Notes: generated by a model not told the origin, from the sequence alone. Shown: positions 9,712 to 21,345, numbered from the stretch's first letter. The stretch: 64,000 nt of DNA from Oreohelix idahoensis (GCA_024509875.1 JAMPIV010010589.1:310001-374000); one strand, 5' to 3'. Numbers and translations are program-made.

Positions 9712-11250
9712 CAAAATATTCAAATCAGATTGGCTGATCATTTGAGCTTCATAACAACGAATGCGTGGGAAGGCAGTGAATATAACCTGATACTTTGGTC
9801 AGTCAAAACTACTGTGAAGATCGCTTGCCAAGACACCAGACCTTGCCAGAGTGAAGCCTAGAATTCAGAATTCCATTTTATCAGACTGGACACCTTTTAT
9901 TGAGTATTTATCAGGATTTACAAAAACAGCCCAGGAAATCTCTATCATTTTAATAAGGAAAGCCGATGTCTGAGGAAACACACAAAGTCAGAGAGGGAAC
10001 TTGTTAAATTAACAACACCCCAGATGCGTGTAAGAGGCCGATTCAAGTCTCTTATTCATCTGAGCAAATAATCTGTGAGCCAGGATTGGCTTACTGGTGG
10101 TACCAGCAGAAAGTACTATCTCTGGAACAAGAAGGGAACAGTGGCCTTAGCTTTAAGATGAGGGACCATCTTTGTAGACTCTGCCTGACATTTCTGGGAA
10201 ACAAGCTACACCCGACAACCTTGACCAGCAACGAGTGTGAGCAGTGTAAAAAGAACCTACCCATCAGAAGCAGAACCGTCATTGGCAGCTAAGTTCAATA
10301 TATGCTGCCACTTGAACTTCTTGTAAAAGACAGTTACCTCCTATCACGACCGTGATGATAACTTTTTCTTGATCCATAACTATTCAAATTATTTTCAAAA
10401 TGTTAAGTGATTATTACATTTTATTATTTGTAAATTTACAAATTTAACTTCGATTTAATCATCTTAAAGTTACTGCATGTTTGTCTTAGTCAATTTACTA
10501 CACACACTCTAAACTGAGCCATACCAGAATAATAAGAATTCCCCTGAGTTAATCAGAGGTGGGGGCTTAAACGAGCTAACATAAACCTTTGCTTTTTTTT
10601 TTTCGTTCGTACGCCGGCTATTACTCGAGGCGAAATCTCCGGTTAGTATGTCTAACCTGAGACTGATTTTACATGAGTATCCCTTTTCCCTGTACACTGA
10701 CAGGTGTCCTCTCGCCATTCAGGCAGATACTCGCCGTCTTCGGAGGTACCCATTAGAGCTGGGTCGGCTCAGGAGCCGTTAAGGTTATTTCAGTCCCTGG
10801 TCGACGATACTCCTTCAAATGTCTTTGCTAGGGCTCAAATTATTCCAGTCCAAGTCCCGGTCGACGACACTCTTCAAATGTCCTCGCCCGGGCTTGAACC
10901 TGGGATCTCAAGATCGCCAGCGCAGTGTGGTAACCACTACACTAGCGCGGCTCCCAAACCATTGCTTAATCCTTCACAAAAGTTGTCAGCAGATTCTAGA
11001 ATTAATGTGCTCAGCTAAACGCAGCATTGTTTTCGCTTATCTGAATATCCTGTGAATACTCATTTGTGGTAGAAACGTCATTAACCTTCTATCTACATAT
11101 CTGCCAAGAGTAATCTTGTGCGAAGGTAGACACCTTTGAAGCCCATATTAGATACTGAGTTTTGGCCACTGTTGGACCACTACTGCAAAGCAGGGGAGGC
11201 AATACCGTCACACAGACTTGTTCACTGACACCGTCCAAGCACCCATGAAT
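9712..11250. repeat. Dispersed repeat family B, copy 1 (with SINE insertion)
   Basis: Collinear with 57640-58800. Shared blocks include 'agaattccattttatcag', 'acagcccaggaaatctctat', 'agtactatctctggaacaag' and 'gtaatcttgtgcgaaggcag'. Copy 1 is longer because it contains the SINE at 10588-10955, absent from copy 2. There is no convincing protein. It may be a non-autonomous LTR or LINE-derived family; no terminal repeats were found. Confidence 0.75.
10588..10955 (-). mobile_element. tRNA-derived SINE with 5-bp target duplication
   Basis: Flanked by AAACC at 10583-10587 and 10956-10960; the matching empty site is seen in repeat B copy 2 at 58.5 kb. On the minus strand the head carries an A-box-like TAGTGTAGTGG (10934-10944) and a B box GGTTCAAGCCC (10890-10900). 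The body contains two copies of a ~60-bp unit (gtcgacgacac / gtcgacgatac ... cttcaaatgtc), and a 'GGTACCCATTAGAGCTGGGT' core near 10745. The 3' tail is the A-rich strand opposite the T run at 10595-10603. tRNA homology plus RNA polymerase III boxes define a SINE. Confidence 0.82.
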
Positions 11251-11279
11251 TAACCTTGTTGGTGGCAACACCTATTCTC

Positions 11280-13300
11280 CATGCATTATTTAGTCTCCCT
11301 CTACCTCTTACCCTAGGGATTTAGAAAAGGCCTACGTTGTAATGCTATCAAAAGGTTTCCTTGATGTGGATCCTATCTGTCACGAGTTGGATTTAAGTTA
11401 GAGTTATGCCCAAGTGTAGGACAAGACCCTAGTGTGAGAAAAGACTAAGATAATAGATTAATTATGAGAAATGACAGTGAATGTAGTAAGGTGAGTCTAT
11501 TGGCCCGAGGAGGATAACCGAAATTAAATCTTCCTCGCCAAATCGTGACGTCAAGAAATGCTATAAACTCACCACCTCTGGCTACCTTTAACAGACTAAA
11601 GGAGATAAGGTTAAACTAACACTACAGACACCACTGTACAGACAACAGTTAAGGACTATACAGTGACGAAGCTGATCCAGTGAACATTAAATAAGTTTAT
11701 TATACAAATCAACAGAATTTTCATAACATAGTAACAAACAAAGAAAAGCATATATCGTGCAAGGTTGCACCGACCTGGAAAAGCAAAGAAAATCAATTTG
11801 ATTATAAGCACACCAAATTAAACTCCAACCACTTCCACTCCTTCATACACCCTGCTGGGGACAAATTTTAAAAAATGATAAGTGATCTTAACTACAGTCT
11901 AATTTGGTGGGGCGTCAACTAAAGCCACGCTCTATAATTTACTATTTCTAATGTCCAGGTTCTGCTGGTACTGCCGAAGACTATCTGCACAGTAGCTAAC
12001 TCTGTCAGCGATATACGCCACTAAGTCTCACTCTGCACTGCTAATTAATAGACTTTTTCTAACTCTAAGGCTCAGAGGCTACCCTCTAAGAATAATATGA
12101 GACTCTGCAGGTCCCTGATCTATTTTTCACCATCTCTCTCCACTTCTGCCTTGCTGCTCTCGTTTCATTTCAGCAACCGGGAAATGATATCCCTTTCTTC
12201 CTGGTTCTGACTCGTACTTCTGATGACTTCTGAAAATATTGACTAGGCACTTGCCATAGACTGTAGAGGCTTCTCTATTTGGCGAAAAGAAAGCTGATTT
12301 TCCCTTGCTATGTTACCCCTCATTTGGGTTTAGGCCCTTCGGTATTATTGTTACCGAGGCTAAAAAAAAAAGACACACCAACCCGCTTGCTTGGGTTCGA
12401 TGGGTGTGTATGAGCTTAGAGCTCCGGGTTTTTAAGAAAACCCTTTTCACTGAAGACTGCGTCGCTGTCTCGACCTGCTCTTCCTCGCTCTCTCTCTGGG
12501 GCCACAATACTCAGAGCCGATACCCCTCCACGGTACAAGCTCTTACGCCTCTGGCGTTTCCTCGACTTTTCTCTCTTGAGAAGACTGGCTACCTTTGCCA
12601 GCTGTCAGGAACAAGATTTATTGGCAACCCCCGCTCTTCGGGCCGTGACCACTGCAATACTGCGTTCAGCGTTAGAAGCCGACAATATGCTTGGATACAC
12701 GGCCCAGGATTTCTGCAGGAAGAGACCGCTAAATCGAAAAGCGCTACTTTATCTTAGATTTTCCCGCTCTGACCCCCGACCTACTTGAGGCAAGGCGTCT
12801 CACTACAACCAATAGAATTAAAGATACTCTAAAATTTTCCATGCGCTCATCTCTAAATTTAGAACCAGTGTATTCTTGCTTCCTTTAAATGCGCGCGTAT
12901 TTCCGGCTGCGTAACGTTACCTAACGTCGTCCGCTAGCGTGAGCAGAACCGAATGTGATTCGCTCCAACTTACGTTGGACGTTACCTGGGTAGGGGTCGT
13001 CTCCCCTTCCCCACGAAAAATGACCGCGATAAATTTAACAACGCAAAAAAATGGAATTCCAAGATCGCGATATTAGAAACGGGAAGACTGGTGCCCTTCA
13101 ATACTAACTTACATTAATCCCTATAGAAAAAAACCCGCAATTACTTTACCTACAGAACAACTCTAAACACCCCTATTATTCAAAAAAAAAAAGAATCCTT
13201 CCCAATCTTTAAAATAGAGGGAAGACAAAAATGGCAAACTCAATAGTTACGATGAGAAAACGAAATGGGGCCTATTGAAGACTAAATCACAGTAACTCCG
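11280..13300. other. Two-kilobase stretch without recognisable genes
   Basis: An ORF at 12305-12757 exists but has no family resemblance and an unlikely composition. Around 12880-13030 CpG dinucleotides cluster (gcgcgcg, cgtaacgtt, cgtcgtccgctagcg) against an otherwise AT-rich, CpG-poor background; this could be a regulatory patch or a young insertion. No terminal repeats or target duplications were found. Confidence 0.35.
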
Positions 13301-13310
13301 TCACACTATC

Positions 13311-13513
13311 CACTGCCAGCGTCTTCTCATCCCTTGCTCCACTGCCAGCGTCTTCTCATCTCTTGCTCCACTGCCAGCATCTTCTCATCCCTTGCTCCAC
13401 TGCCAGCATCTTCTCATCCCTTGCTCCACTGCCAGCATCTTCTCATCCCTTGCTCCACTGCCAGCATCTTCTCATCCCTTGCTCCACTGCCAGCATCTTC
13501 TCATCTGTTGCTG
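13311..13513. repeat. 29-bp minisatellite, seven copies
   Basis: The unit begins CACTGCCAGC and continues through 'tcttctcatcccttgctc'. Seven units fit 203 bp exactly, with only one to three changes among them (agcG/Atc, catcTc/catcCc, Tgttgctg at the end). Since 29 is not a multiple of three, the apparent ORFs across it are frame-rotated artefacts. Confidence 0.95.
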
Positions 13514-14478
13514 CACTACCATGTCTGGTTCTTGTCATCAGTTCCACATTAGTGATCTTCTTTCACCAGTTCCCATTCTATTCTAACTAGGAACCCATTT
13601 ATGAAATGTCTTAACTTCTTGGTTGTTGTTTGTATCGTTTTCCATGTCCCAGAGCCATGCAATAGGACTGACATGACATATGAGGTGAAGATTCTGATTT
13701 TTGAGTTGGGCTTGATTTATTATAATCTCCATATATTTCTCAATGCAACAGAAGCCCCTCTTCACTTTAGTATCCTCATTTTAATATCAATGTCGGTACC
13801 TTCAACTTTGCTTCTACTGCTGCCAGGATATATACATAATTCTACATCTTGCAGGGGGTTTCTGCAACTGCAATCTTGTTATCATTCCCTATATTTACTC
13901 TCATTATCTTTGACATTTACCTGTGTATTTTGAAACCCACTTGTTGTGATCTCTGTACAGTGTTGCATTAATAAAACATTTGATGATGTAGATCAAATGG
14001 TACACTGCTTGCAAACAATAATGCATTTAGCAATTATTTGCTCTTTTCAACTTAAAGAATTCTGCAAAATCAAGAACAATACTTATGTAATGGCAAAACA
14101 TGACCTCATTCTGAGATGAGTGTTTTGTTCATTACAAAGAGTTGTGTACAAGCCGGTCAGCAGACACTGTCATTACAATCACGAAGACAAAGGACGAGTT
14201 ATTCAAAACTGAACATGAAATCCTTCAGAATCTGAGATTAAAACAAATCTGAAAATGATTAAAACAAATCTGAAAAATTGGGGATCATTTTTCTTGTTTT
14301 CAACAGATATTTCAGCTAGAACGTAAGTTTTTTTTTTTTTGTGTCTTGTTTTTTATTTTTTGAGGATGGAGGGGTGTCAACTGTCAATTAATTTTTAAAA
14401 AGTATTAATTAATTAATTATTATAAATTTTTTTTACTATTAACTTTTGACATGCAAGATAAACAATTCAAATCAGGCA

Positions 14479-14567
14479 GACCCCCCCCCCCCGCCCCCCC
14501 CCCCCCCCCCCCCCCCCCCTACCCCCCCCCCCCCCCCCCCCCCCCCACCCCCCCCCCCCCCCCCCAC
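14479..14567. repeat. Poly-C tract
   Basis: About 88 bases, almost all C with single G, TA and A interruptions. On the minus strand this is a long G run that could form G-quadruplex structures and is prone to length errors in sequencing. The Pro-rich ORF over it is an artefact. Confidence 0.95.
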
Positions 14568-14569
14568 CA

Positions 14570-14760
14570 ACCACAAACTACAAGCTATGGTTCAGAAGAT
14601 ACCTGAAGATAGATACAACCCCAAGGAATGGATACATGTAGACATAGATGGATCTGCAGAGTCAGCAAAGAATGGAGGATGATACATCTTTATAAGAAGA
14701 TACAATAGGGAATATTATCTGTAAGGCGTTACCAACCTGGAAGATCTTCACCAGAATCTA
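14570..14760 (+). pseudogene. LINE fragment: start of an RNase H domain
   Basis: The plus frame reads a KIPEDRYNPKEWIHV segment, then DIDGSAESAKNGG, a degraded form of the 'T-D-G-S-A ... N-G-G' start of a LINE RNase H domain (the catalytic Asp of DGS is retained). A stop follows at once, and weak similarity continues to about 14760. It probably belongs to the same LINE family as 15640-16150, but the two pieces are too far apart for one uninterrupted domain. Confidence 0.5.
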
Positions 14761-15287
14761 TGGCTCTACCTCAGTCACTGAGAATCCTTACCAGATGGGA
14801 CCAGTTAAGACATTCTTTACAAAGTATCTATATACATTTAAATCGGTAACTTTAAGTCGCTAAGTGACTTAACATCATGTTTTTTGCATTCCTCATTTGA
14901 TCTGCTATTTTGATGCCATTTGGTCAGCACTATTAACAAACTGTGTTAAACTGGCAAGGTCTGCTCTACCGTGTTGGCGCTTGTTACATTTTCCAGATGT
15001 TATTAAATGAAAGTTCTGCAACAACACTGTCAGTACATACTCTGTGACAGTCCACCATTCTTTGGAAATTTTATGACCCCACAAAGAAAGAGAAAATACT
15101 GGATGGACTGGTAGTATGGCATGAAAAGAGGTTACTCAAAAGAACTCATTAGGAAACATCACAGACAACCATAAGCTGTGGAGAGAAATGATCACCTTTA
15201 ACACTCGGCACAGCACTAATTATACAGCACTCTGCAGTCCACAATGCAATAAAATGTTGGATTGTTGGATTAAAAAATTAGACTCAC
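14761..15287. other. Unassigned DNA, probably intron
   Basis: No repeat or exon signal recognised; lies downstream of the 15288-15597 exon donor on the minus strand. Confidence 0.35.
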
Positions 15288-15597
15288 CAAGTTTTCTTAA
15301 CAGTTTCTGACTGACTGAATGTCTGGCACATAGTGGGATGGGGGTGTGATAGATGGACATGGTAAGGAGAGGGGCAAGTTCCTAGCTGAGGACTGTGACA
15401 AGCTCCACCGCAGCTGACAAAGCCGTGGTTACAGGAGTAAGCATGGCCTCCATAAGCTGATGTTGGGTGATGAGAAAATGTACATGGACATGGTGAACCA
15501 GGCCACTGGTGATGTCCCCTTGAAGATAGCATCTCTGTTGTCTCGGCCGTATGAAGCATCTGTGACTCACTGGCTTTACTGAAGGCCTGGTGTATGT
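15288..15597 (-). CDS. Host exon candidate, His/Ser/Cys/Pro-rich (partial gene)
   Basis: On the minus strand a good acceptor (ttttaatattACAG) ends at 15598 and a consensus donor, TTG|GTGAGT, starts at 15287. The 310-nt exon is open: two bases, 102 codons, two bases. The peptide begins IHQAFSKASESQMLHTAETT and is rich in His, Ser, Cys and Pro, with no domain I recognise. Its outgoing phase matches the incoming phase of the exon at 6334-6575. Its incoming phase requires a preceding exon ending with one base, which the death-domain exon at 21346 does not provide, so at least one exon between them is unseen. RNase H-type LINE debris lies on both sides on the opposite strand. Confidence 0.5.
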
Positions 15598-15639
15598 CTG
15601 TAATATTAAAATCATATATCTGTTTATGTTTCCCCATAA

Positions 15640-16150
15640 ATTCTCATAATGATATAACCATAAAAGATCACTTCTTCTATATCCCTGAGTCGCATAGTGC
15701 GCGACAGTATGGTACTGCAAGATATATGGAAATGAGAAGGCAGATAGATCTGCTAAAGGAGGAAGAAAAATACAAACTAAAGACAGGGCAACATATGAAG
15801 AGATCAAATCAATAATAAAAAATAACTTTAAAGAAAAATGGCACAAGGAACACCCAGAGACTAATACAGCAGAACCAGACAACTCTTTTCCAAGATGAGA
15901 TCAAGTAATAATTTTCAGACTGGCCATTGCAGACTCAAATGCCATCTGGTCAGAAAACTGAAAATCAGACAGACAGATATGTCCATGTGGGGAGGACAAG
16001 CAGAGAGTACAAAATGTCCTCCAAGAATGTTGCCTCCATGAACGGAGCAGAGTGGCAGCACGGCCTTCTCCACCCCAGTTAAGGGAGAAACCGTAAGGTG
16101 ATGAGAGATGACCGAGATGGACTGCTAACTTTCTGGGAGACTGATGTGGT
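15640..16150 (+). pseudogene. LINE fragment: RNase H end and C-terminal Cys-rich region
   Basis: In shifting frames the plus strand gives YGNEKADRSAKGG (end of an RNase H domain), then KNNFKEKWHKEHPETN, then the sequence around RTGH/RLKCHLVRKLKIRQ, then CPCGEDKQRVQNVLQECC. The order RNase H, 'R-x-R-T-G-H', 'C-P-C-G ... C' is the C-terminal architecture of I/Nimb-type LINEs. Several frameshifts and stops make it a relic. Confidence 0.65.
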
Positions 16151-16255
16151 TATTTGAGAGCAAACAAAGAAGTATTTATATTATTCTCCCAAGGGCTGCC
16201 TGCTTTTCCCTTTTGGTCATAGTAAGATTTTCTCATGTCCCCACTTCACATAGTA

Positions 16256-18604
16256 CAGTAGAACTCCATTTATCCGAACCCCAATTATCCGAACATCCAA
16301 TTATCCGAACAATTTTTTGAGAAAAAAAAATCAGGTGCCACCAGTCATGTTAGACTACATTTTTGAATCTTTTGATGCTGCAAGCTTCAAATGTATGCGA
16401 ACAATTTGTAGAGGATGGAATGGGCTAATGGTCGGTCGCTTACGTACAGGAAGTCAGTTAGATCATAAAGTCAGTTAATATCTGGTTTACCAATCTAGTG
16501 TACGTGTGCGTTCTAGGCAGTACACTGGATAAACAGACAGCTCAACTTAAAATAATTGTGTCTGCTACTACAGCAGAATAATTTTGGTGTGCAAGTATTT
16601 CTCTGTGCGATATGGCATCTTCCAGAAGGCCTAAAACATATAAAAGGAACCGCAATGTTTTGTCAATTGAAACGAAAACAGAAATTATCAAGAGACTAGG
16701 AAAAGGTGAAACTGTGTCTTCACTTGCGAGGATTTTCAATGTTGGGAAAGCTACCGTCTCTGACATCAAAAGTAACAAGGATAAAATTATGAGTTTTGCA
16801 TCGAAATTGGATAGTGAAAATGGGTCGAAGAAACGTAAACCATGAGAAATGCGAGAGATTTGAAATTGGAAGAGGCTTTGTATATATGGTTTGTGCAAAG
16901 AAGAAGCAAAGGGGAAACTATCTCTGGCTTTCTATTGTGTGAAAAGGCACTTTAGTTCAACAATCAACTTGACGGTCCTCCTGACTTTAAGGCTAGCCAG
17001 GGATGATGGTTAAGAAACTTTAAATCTCGTCATGGCATACGAGAACTGGAGATTCAAGGGGAATCTTTATCTAGCGATGCAACTGCTGCTGAAAATTTTA
17101 AAGAAACATTCTTGGCTTTTTTGGAAGAAGAAGGTTATCACTCGATGATGTGTATAATGCCGATGAGACTGGCTTATACTGGAAATCATTGCCTCAAAAA
17201 TCACTTGCATCTCAGCGCGAAGCAGCTGCCCCTGGGTTTAAAAAGTGCAAAGAGAGAGTAACAATTGTGGTAGCCGCGAATGCCAGTGGAAATCATCGTT
17301 TACCGGTGCTAATGATCGGTAAAGCCAAAAAACCACGTTGTTAAAAGAATGTGACATGTCTCCCATTGTGCTACAAAGCACAGAAGAGTGCTTGGATGAA
17401 TAGTGAAATATTTCTTGATTGGTATACAAATCAGTTCATCCCAAAAGTGAAGAGGTTGAGAGAACAAGAAAAGAAAACTGGAAAAGTAATTCTTCTACTG
17501 GACAATGCACCATCTCATCCAGAGACGGATACATTGAATGCAGTTGATGCAAATTTTAAAGTAATTTTTCTGCCTCCCAATGTAACAGCACTGATTCAAC
17601 CAATGGATCAGGGTGTTATAGCAAAGCTTAAAAAGATGTACAAGAAGGAAGTCCTGCGTCGTTTATTGCTGGCCGAAGATGAAGAAAGTGTGGTGGCGTT
17701 TTCCAAAAAGCTTAATCTCAAAGACTGCTGATATATGTTAGCTGATGCTTGGACCACCCTGTCACAAGATAATCTCAACAAGGCTTGGAATAGATTGCTT
17801 GGGAAAAAAGGAGGAAATGAAACTACTGTAGTGGACACAAATGATGATTGTATAAATGAAGTTGTGGAACTGTCTCAAGCAATGCCCGGATTTTCGGCCT
17901 GTGACAAAGATGATGCACACATGTGGCTAGAAGATGATAATGATTCTGGTTTTCAGTTTTTGAATGACGAAGAAATTTTGTCTTTTGTGCAAGAAGAAAA
18001 CCAAATACATGTAGTGACCGATGATGAAGACAACTCAGAAGTACATGATGTACTTGTAGATTATGAAGAAAACCCAAAACGTCGACCGAGTCCTGAAGAG
18101 GCCTTTATAGCACTAGAAACAGCGATGGCTTGGTACGAGCAAGAAGATGACAGCTGTGCTACACAGCTTCTGCTGTTGAAGAGAATGCGGGACTTAGCAG
18201 CCAAAAGGAGACTATCCAGTTTGGTGCAAAAGAGGATTCCTCATTATTTTAAATAGTGGGTTACATCGTACAAGTACATGTATACGTAAGTTGCGCCTGG
18301 TTTTGAATCATTTGTAATGTTATTTTGAAAACATTTCTCTTTCTTAAAAAAAATAATTAATACAAGTAGTACATGCACTGCAGTGTAATGAAAGATTTTG
18401 GTGATACAGTAATCTAATACAGTGTGGGTATTATTATTACAGTACAAGTAAATATGTTTTATAGTGTAATTTCCTTGTGATGGTTAATTATTTTTAGAAA
18501 TATGTGTACATGTACTCGATACATTATGTAATCCAATTATCCGAACATTTGATTATCCGAACGATGCTTGGTCCCATGGGGTTCGGATAAATGGAGTTCT
18601 ACTG
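16256..18604 (+). mobile_element. Tigger/pogo-type DNA transposon, full length but decayed
   Basis: A 28-bp perfect terminal inverted repeat starting CAGTAGAACTCCATTTATCC lies at 16256-16283 and 18577-18604, flanked by TA on both sides (16254-16255, 18605-18606), the target of pogo/Tc1 elements. Each end also has subterminal copies of 'aattatccgaac' (two on the left after the TIR, two on the right). The element is 2349 bp and contains one broken transposase gene. Perfect TIRs mean it could still be moved by a transposase supplied elsewhere. Confidence 0.93.
16612..18256 (+). pseudogene. Tigger transposase (CENP-B HTH + DDE), inactivated
   Basis: Codons 1-77 (16612-16845) encode the CENP-B/psq-type helix-turn-helix (ETKTEIIKRLGKGETVSSLA). 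A frameshift leads to the second DNA-binding region (LEEALYIWFVQRRSKGETIS), with a TAG and a TGA in frame. After another frameshift at about 17145 the DDE core is in one frame to 18256 but has stops at 17342-17344 and 17729-17731. Catalytic motifs are present: YNADETG, LLLDNAPSH and IQPMDQG. An acidic C-terminal tail ends at 18256. At least two frameshifts and four stops mean no functional protein. Confidence 0.92.
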
Positions 18605-18774
18605 TATAAAGGAAATGTATTTGTTGCGTATATGAAAAAAAATTGTTTTAAAATTATTCTTCAGCTAATATATAAAGATTACATATATTGTAATATACTT
18701 CCTCATAAAAATACATGTTTACTTCTTATTTTAAAACCTGTCAAAATAATTGGTCTTTTCATTTTTTTTTTGCT

Positions 18775-19005
18775 GCCGGGGTGATACTGCCATAGGGGAG
18801 TGAAGTTTTAGAGACTTCACTATACTAAGTCCAGCTTTATGAGGTGGGGGTGACCAGTTCACTTCCTTGCTAAATTTGGCCTTCCCTAACTCAAGAGTCA
18901 GGTACCCATTTACAGCTGGGTAGACATGACCATGATGATACCAGGTTTTGAACCTGGTAACTTAGCAGTGGGAAGATAGTATTCTAATTGCTCTGCCAGT
19001 GGAAA
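18775..19005 (-). mobile_element. tRNA-derived SINE
   Basis: On the minus strand an A-box-like TGGCAGAGCAATTAGAATA (18980-18998) and a B box GGTTCAAAACC (18944-18954) form a tRNA-like head. The body contains the near-palindrome around 'acccagctgtaaatgggtac' (18902-18921), then 'cctcataaagctggact' and 'cttcactcccctatggca'. Relatives: the fragment at 6697-6815, the head at 8648-8716, and the shared core motif in the SINE at 10588-10955. Confidence 0.78.
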
Positions 19006-19424
19006 ATCTAAAAACAGCCAAAGACAGAGAGTTAAAAAAAATCATACCATTTTATCACTACATGATCTATTCCGAAAATATTTTATCGACGTCCCTCAAT
19101 TTAAAAAATAATGATACACCTATCCAACTCAACAGTTATTGTAAATTTCTACACGGCAGACAGACAGACACATGATGGGATTTTGTGATGTTGCCCTATC
19201 ACCACAAAAATGAATGGACATTACAAAATAGAACTTAAAACATATGCAGCAGAAAGAATGAGAGAAGATAACACACAGTGGAAAATAGAAATTCTTGTTC
19301 TGGTTCAGAAAAGATATGGATACAAAATAAGGGAGGAGAAGAATAAAAACATTTAGACTTCAATGTTTGGATCGTGGTTTAAAAGTAAAAATAAACCCAC
19401 ACACACACAAATAATATCTCTATA

Positions 19425-19935
19425 GTTTAGTTCACAATGAACAGCAGCTTCTATATGGCAGCGAGACATTGCCAACCTATGTTAAGCGAGAAAGAAGGCT
19501 CAGTACTTTCTATCTACAGTGTCTACACCGCATCCTTGGTATTTCGTGGAAGGACAAAGTGACAAATGCTGTCACGTGCTAGCTTTCAGAGCATGTATAC
19601 ACTGCTTAGACAGAGCAGACTACACTGGCTTGGCCGTGTCCGCTGCATGGAAGATGGTTGCACTTGTAATGATATCTTCTATAGACAACTGGCGGAAGAA
19701 CAGTTGAGGGACTGCAGCTGAGGTTCAAAGATGTGTGCAAGAGAGACATGAAGGCACTGGACATAAATCCAGCAACCTGGGAGGATGAGGCTTCCAATCA
19801 TAGCAGGTGGCTATGCTCCCTATGGCGCCACCTCAGACTGGGCAAAAAGAGGCTCTCACAACAAGCTGAAGAGAAAAGAACACACCGAAAGGAACACCAG
19901 GAACAAAAAGCAGCTGAGGGCTATCACCTTAGGGG
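19425..19935 (+). pseudogene. LINE C-terminal fragment
   Basis: Broken frames give YLQCLHRILGISWKDKVTNA (typical 'L-R-R-I-L-x-I-x-W' of LINE C-termini) and then, in frame at 19736-19945, KRDMKALDINPATWEDEAS with a basic Gln/Glu/Lys-rich tail. The second half resembles the LINE C-terminus at 41160-41300 (KTFDINPDTWEVAAQDR). Inactive fragment. Confidence 0.75.
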
Positions 19936-19949
19936 CGCATTCATGTAGT

Positions 19950-20389
19950 CAGTCATGATTGAAGGGGCCACTACCAATGCTGTACAGCAGCACAGCCTTG
20001 CTTCAAGTATTTAAGTTTGTCCTTTACATGTCTACCTAGTGAAAAATTGAAACCCATAAAGTTAATACAGTTCATGTGAAATACGTTAAGCCTAACTGAA
20101 AAGAAATAATAATATGATGCATTCATGAAATAAGTTAATCAGAATGAAAGGAAAAAGAAAACTACATCCTTACACATAATATTCAGAAGGAAAAAACTAG
20201 AATTATATAAAACAACGGATAAAAGTTGTTCAGCCTATGTTAAACAGGAAAAATCACAATAGCTCCAGCATCATTTGGTAGAACCAAAAATTAAATGATT
20301 CCTCTGCACAAGAATTATAATAAAAGTACTCAAAATATTTTTGTCCCCCATTCTGCACTCACTTCTTAGTGTCTATAAGAGAATGTGAA
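19950..20389. other. Unassigned AT-rich DNA, possible intron
   Basis: No coding or repeat structure was assigned. Confidence 0.35.
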
Positions 20390-20665
20390 TCCTTTGTACA
20401 GGCTTCCTGCAAAGGAGGGGACCAGCAGTGGAGGTTCCATGCCTCACAGGGAGCGACAAGGAAAATGATGATTTGCTTAACAAGGCAGTCATTGCTCTGA
20501 AATTCCCTGGGTAAGACATGTAGAGAGAGACCAAAGGACACAGAGAGAAGAGAGCTGGAGATAGACATGAAAGGGATGAAGCAGACCAGCTGATGGCACA
20601 GGACAGAAAGACTTGGCATAAATTTGTTGAAGGCCTATACTCCTTGGGGAGCTGAAGGGTGATGA
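20390..20665 (+). pseudogene. LINE C-terminal fragment
   Basis: The plus strand reads CRERPKDTERRELEIDMKGM and, after a frameshift, AQDRKTWHKFVEGLYSLGS followed by a stop. The 'D-R-x-x-W-x-x-F-V-x-x-L-Y' motif close to a stop is characteristic of the last residues of many invertebrate LINEs. Confidence 0.5.
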
Positions 20666-21339
20666 CAATTATTCGCTTAAACACCGATCTTTATACCCTG
20701 TCCAATGACTGAGAAAGATAACATTCACGTAACAGTTTTAAAATAAAAATTCAAAAGAAGGACACATTAACATGGAGCATTTCTGTAATGCGGTTTCATA
20801 AAATCATGCTGTGTCAAATGACTACTTTGTTTACTTTTAATATTTCTCCATTACCGTCACATAATTTATAACTGAATATCATGTTCCATTATTTTACATA
20901 ATAATAAGTTTACATATTTATTACTTATACTCTCGAGTACACATTATTTCCTGCTGAACAAAAATGCACACTGTTCATAATTCTGTATTATTCTCCTTAT
21001 CAAATACATTTTCCACAATGTCTCTATATGAACTACACTAACTCTTAAAGGACATGGAGGTCTTCCTATGCCTAAAGCACTCAATTTTAGTCTTCATACA
21101 GTGTTAAAAGTTTAAGTGTCGGTTCTTTCCAAGTTTTTTGTTTTTAATAAGTATGTTAATGTTATAATTGTAAAGGAAACTGATTTAGGATTAATAAAAT
21201 ATAAAACTGGGGCAAAACAAAACCTTAGTTCAAATCTACCGACCCCGAAAACCGCCCCCAAGCAACTAGGAAAATCTGTTCCAAATACCAGCCTCTCATC
21301 CTTTAAAAGTTAATTCTAATTTTACTACTGCTAGGTTAC
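20666..21339. other. Unassigned DNA immediately downstream of the death-domain exon donor
   Basis: AT-rich. I searched for the remaining half of the death domain here and saw no candidate exon. Confidence 0.4.
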
Positions 21340-21345
21340 ACTTAC

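Noticed and set aside
12305..12757. 150-codon ORF as a host gene
   Set aside because: No domain, no splice support, overlapping frames equally open, Ser/Phe/Leu composition of chance translation.
13311..13513. Possible CRISPR-like array
   Set aside because: Direct repeats have no spacers and the context is eukaryotic; it is a minisatellite.
14446..14682. Poly-proline ORF
   Set aside because: Caused by the poly-C tract; the downstream residues belong to a LINE RNase H fragment.
20340..20391. 44-nt micro-exon on the minus strand (tttgcag | ... | gtgagt)
   Set aside because: Splice-like signals are good, but the peptide does not continue the death domain, the phase does not fit the next exon candidate, and its acceptor lies in a LINE fragment.
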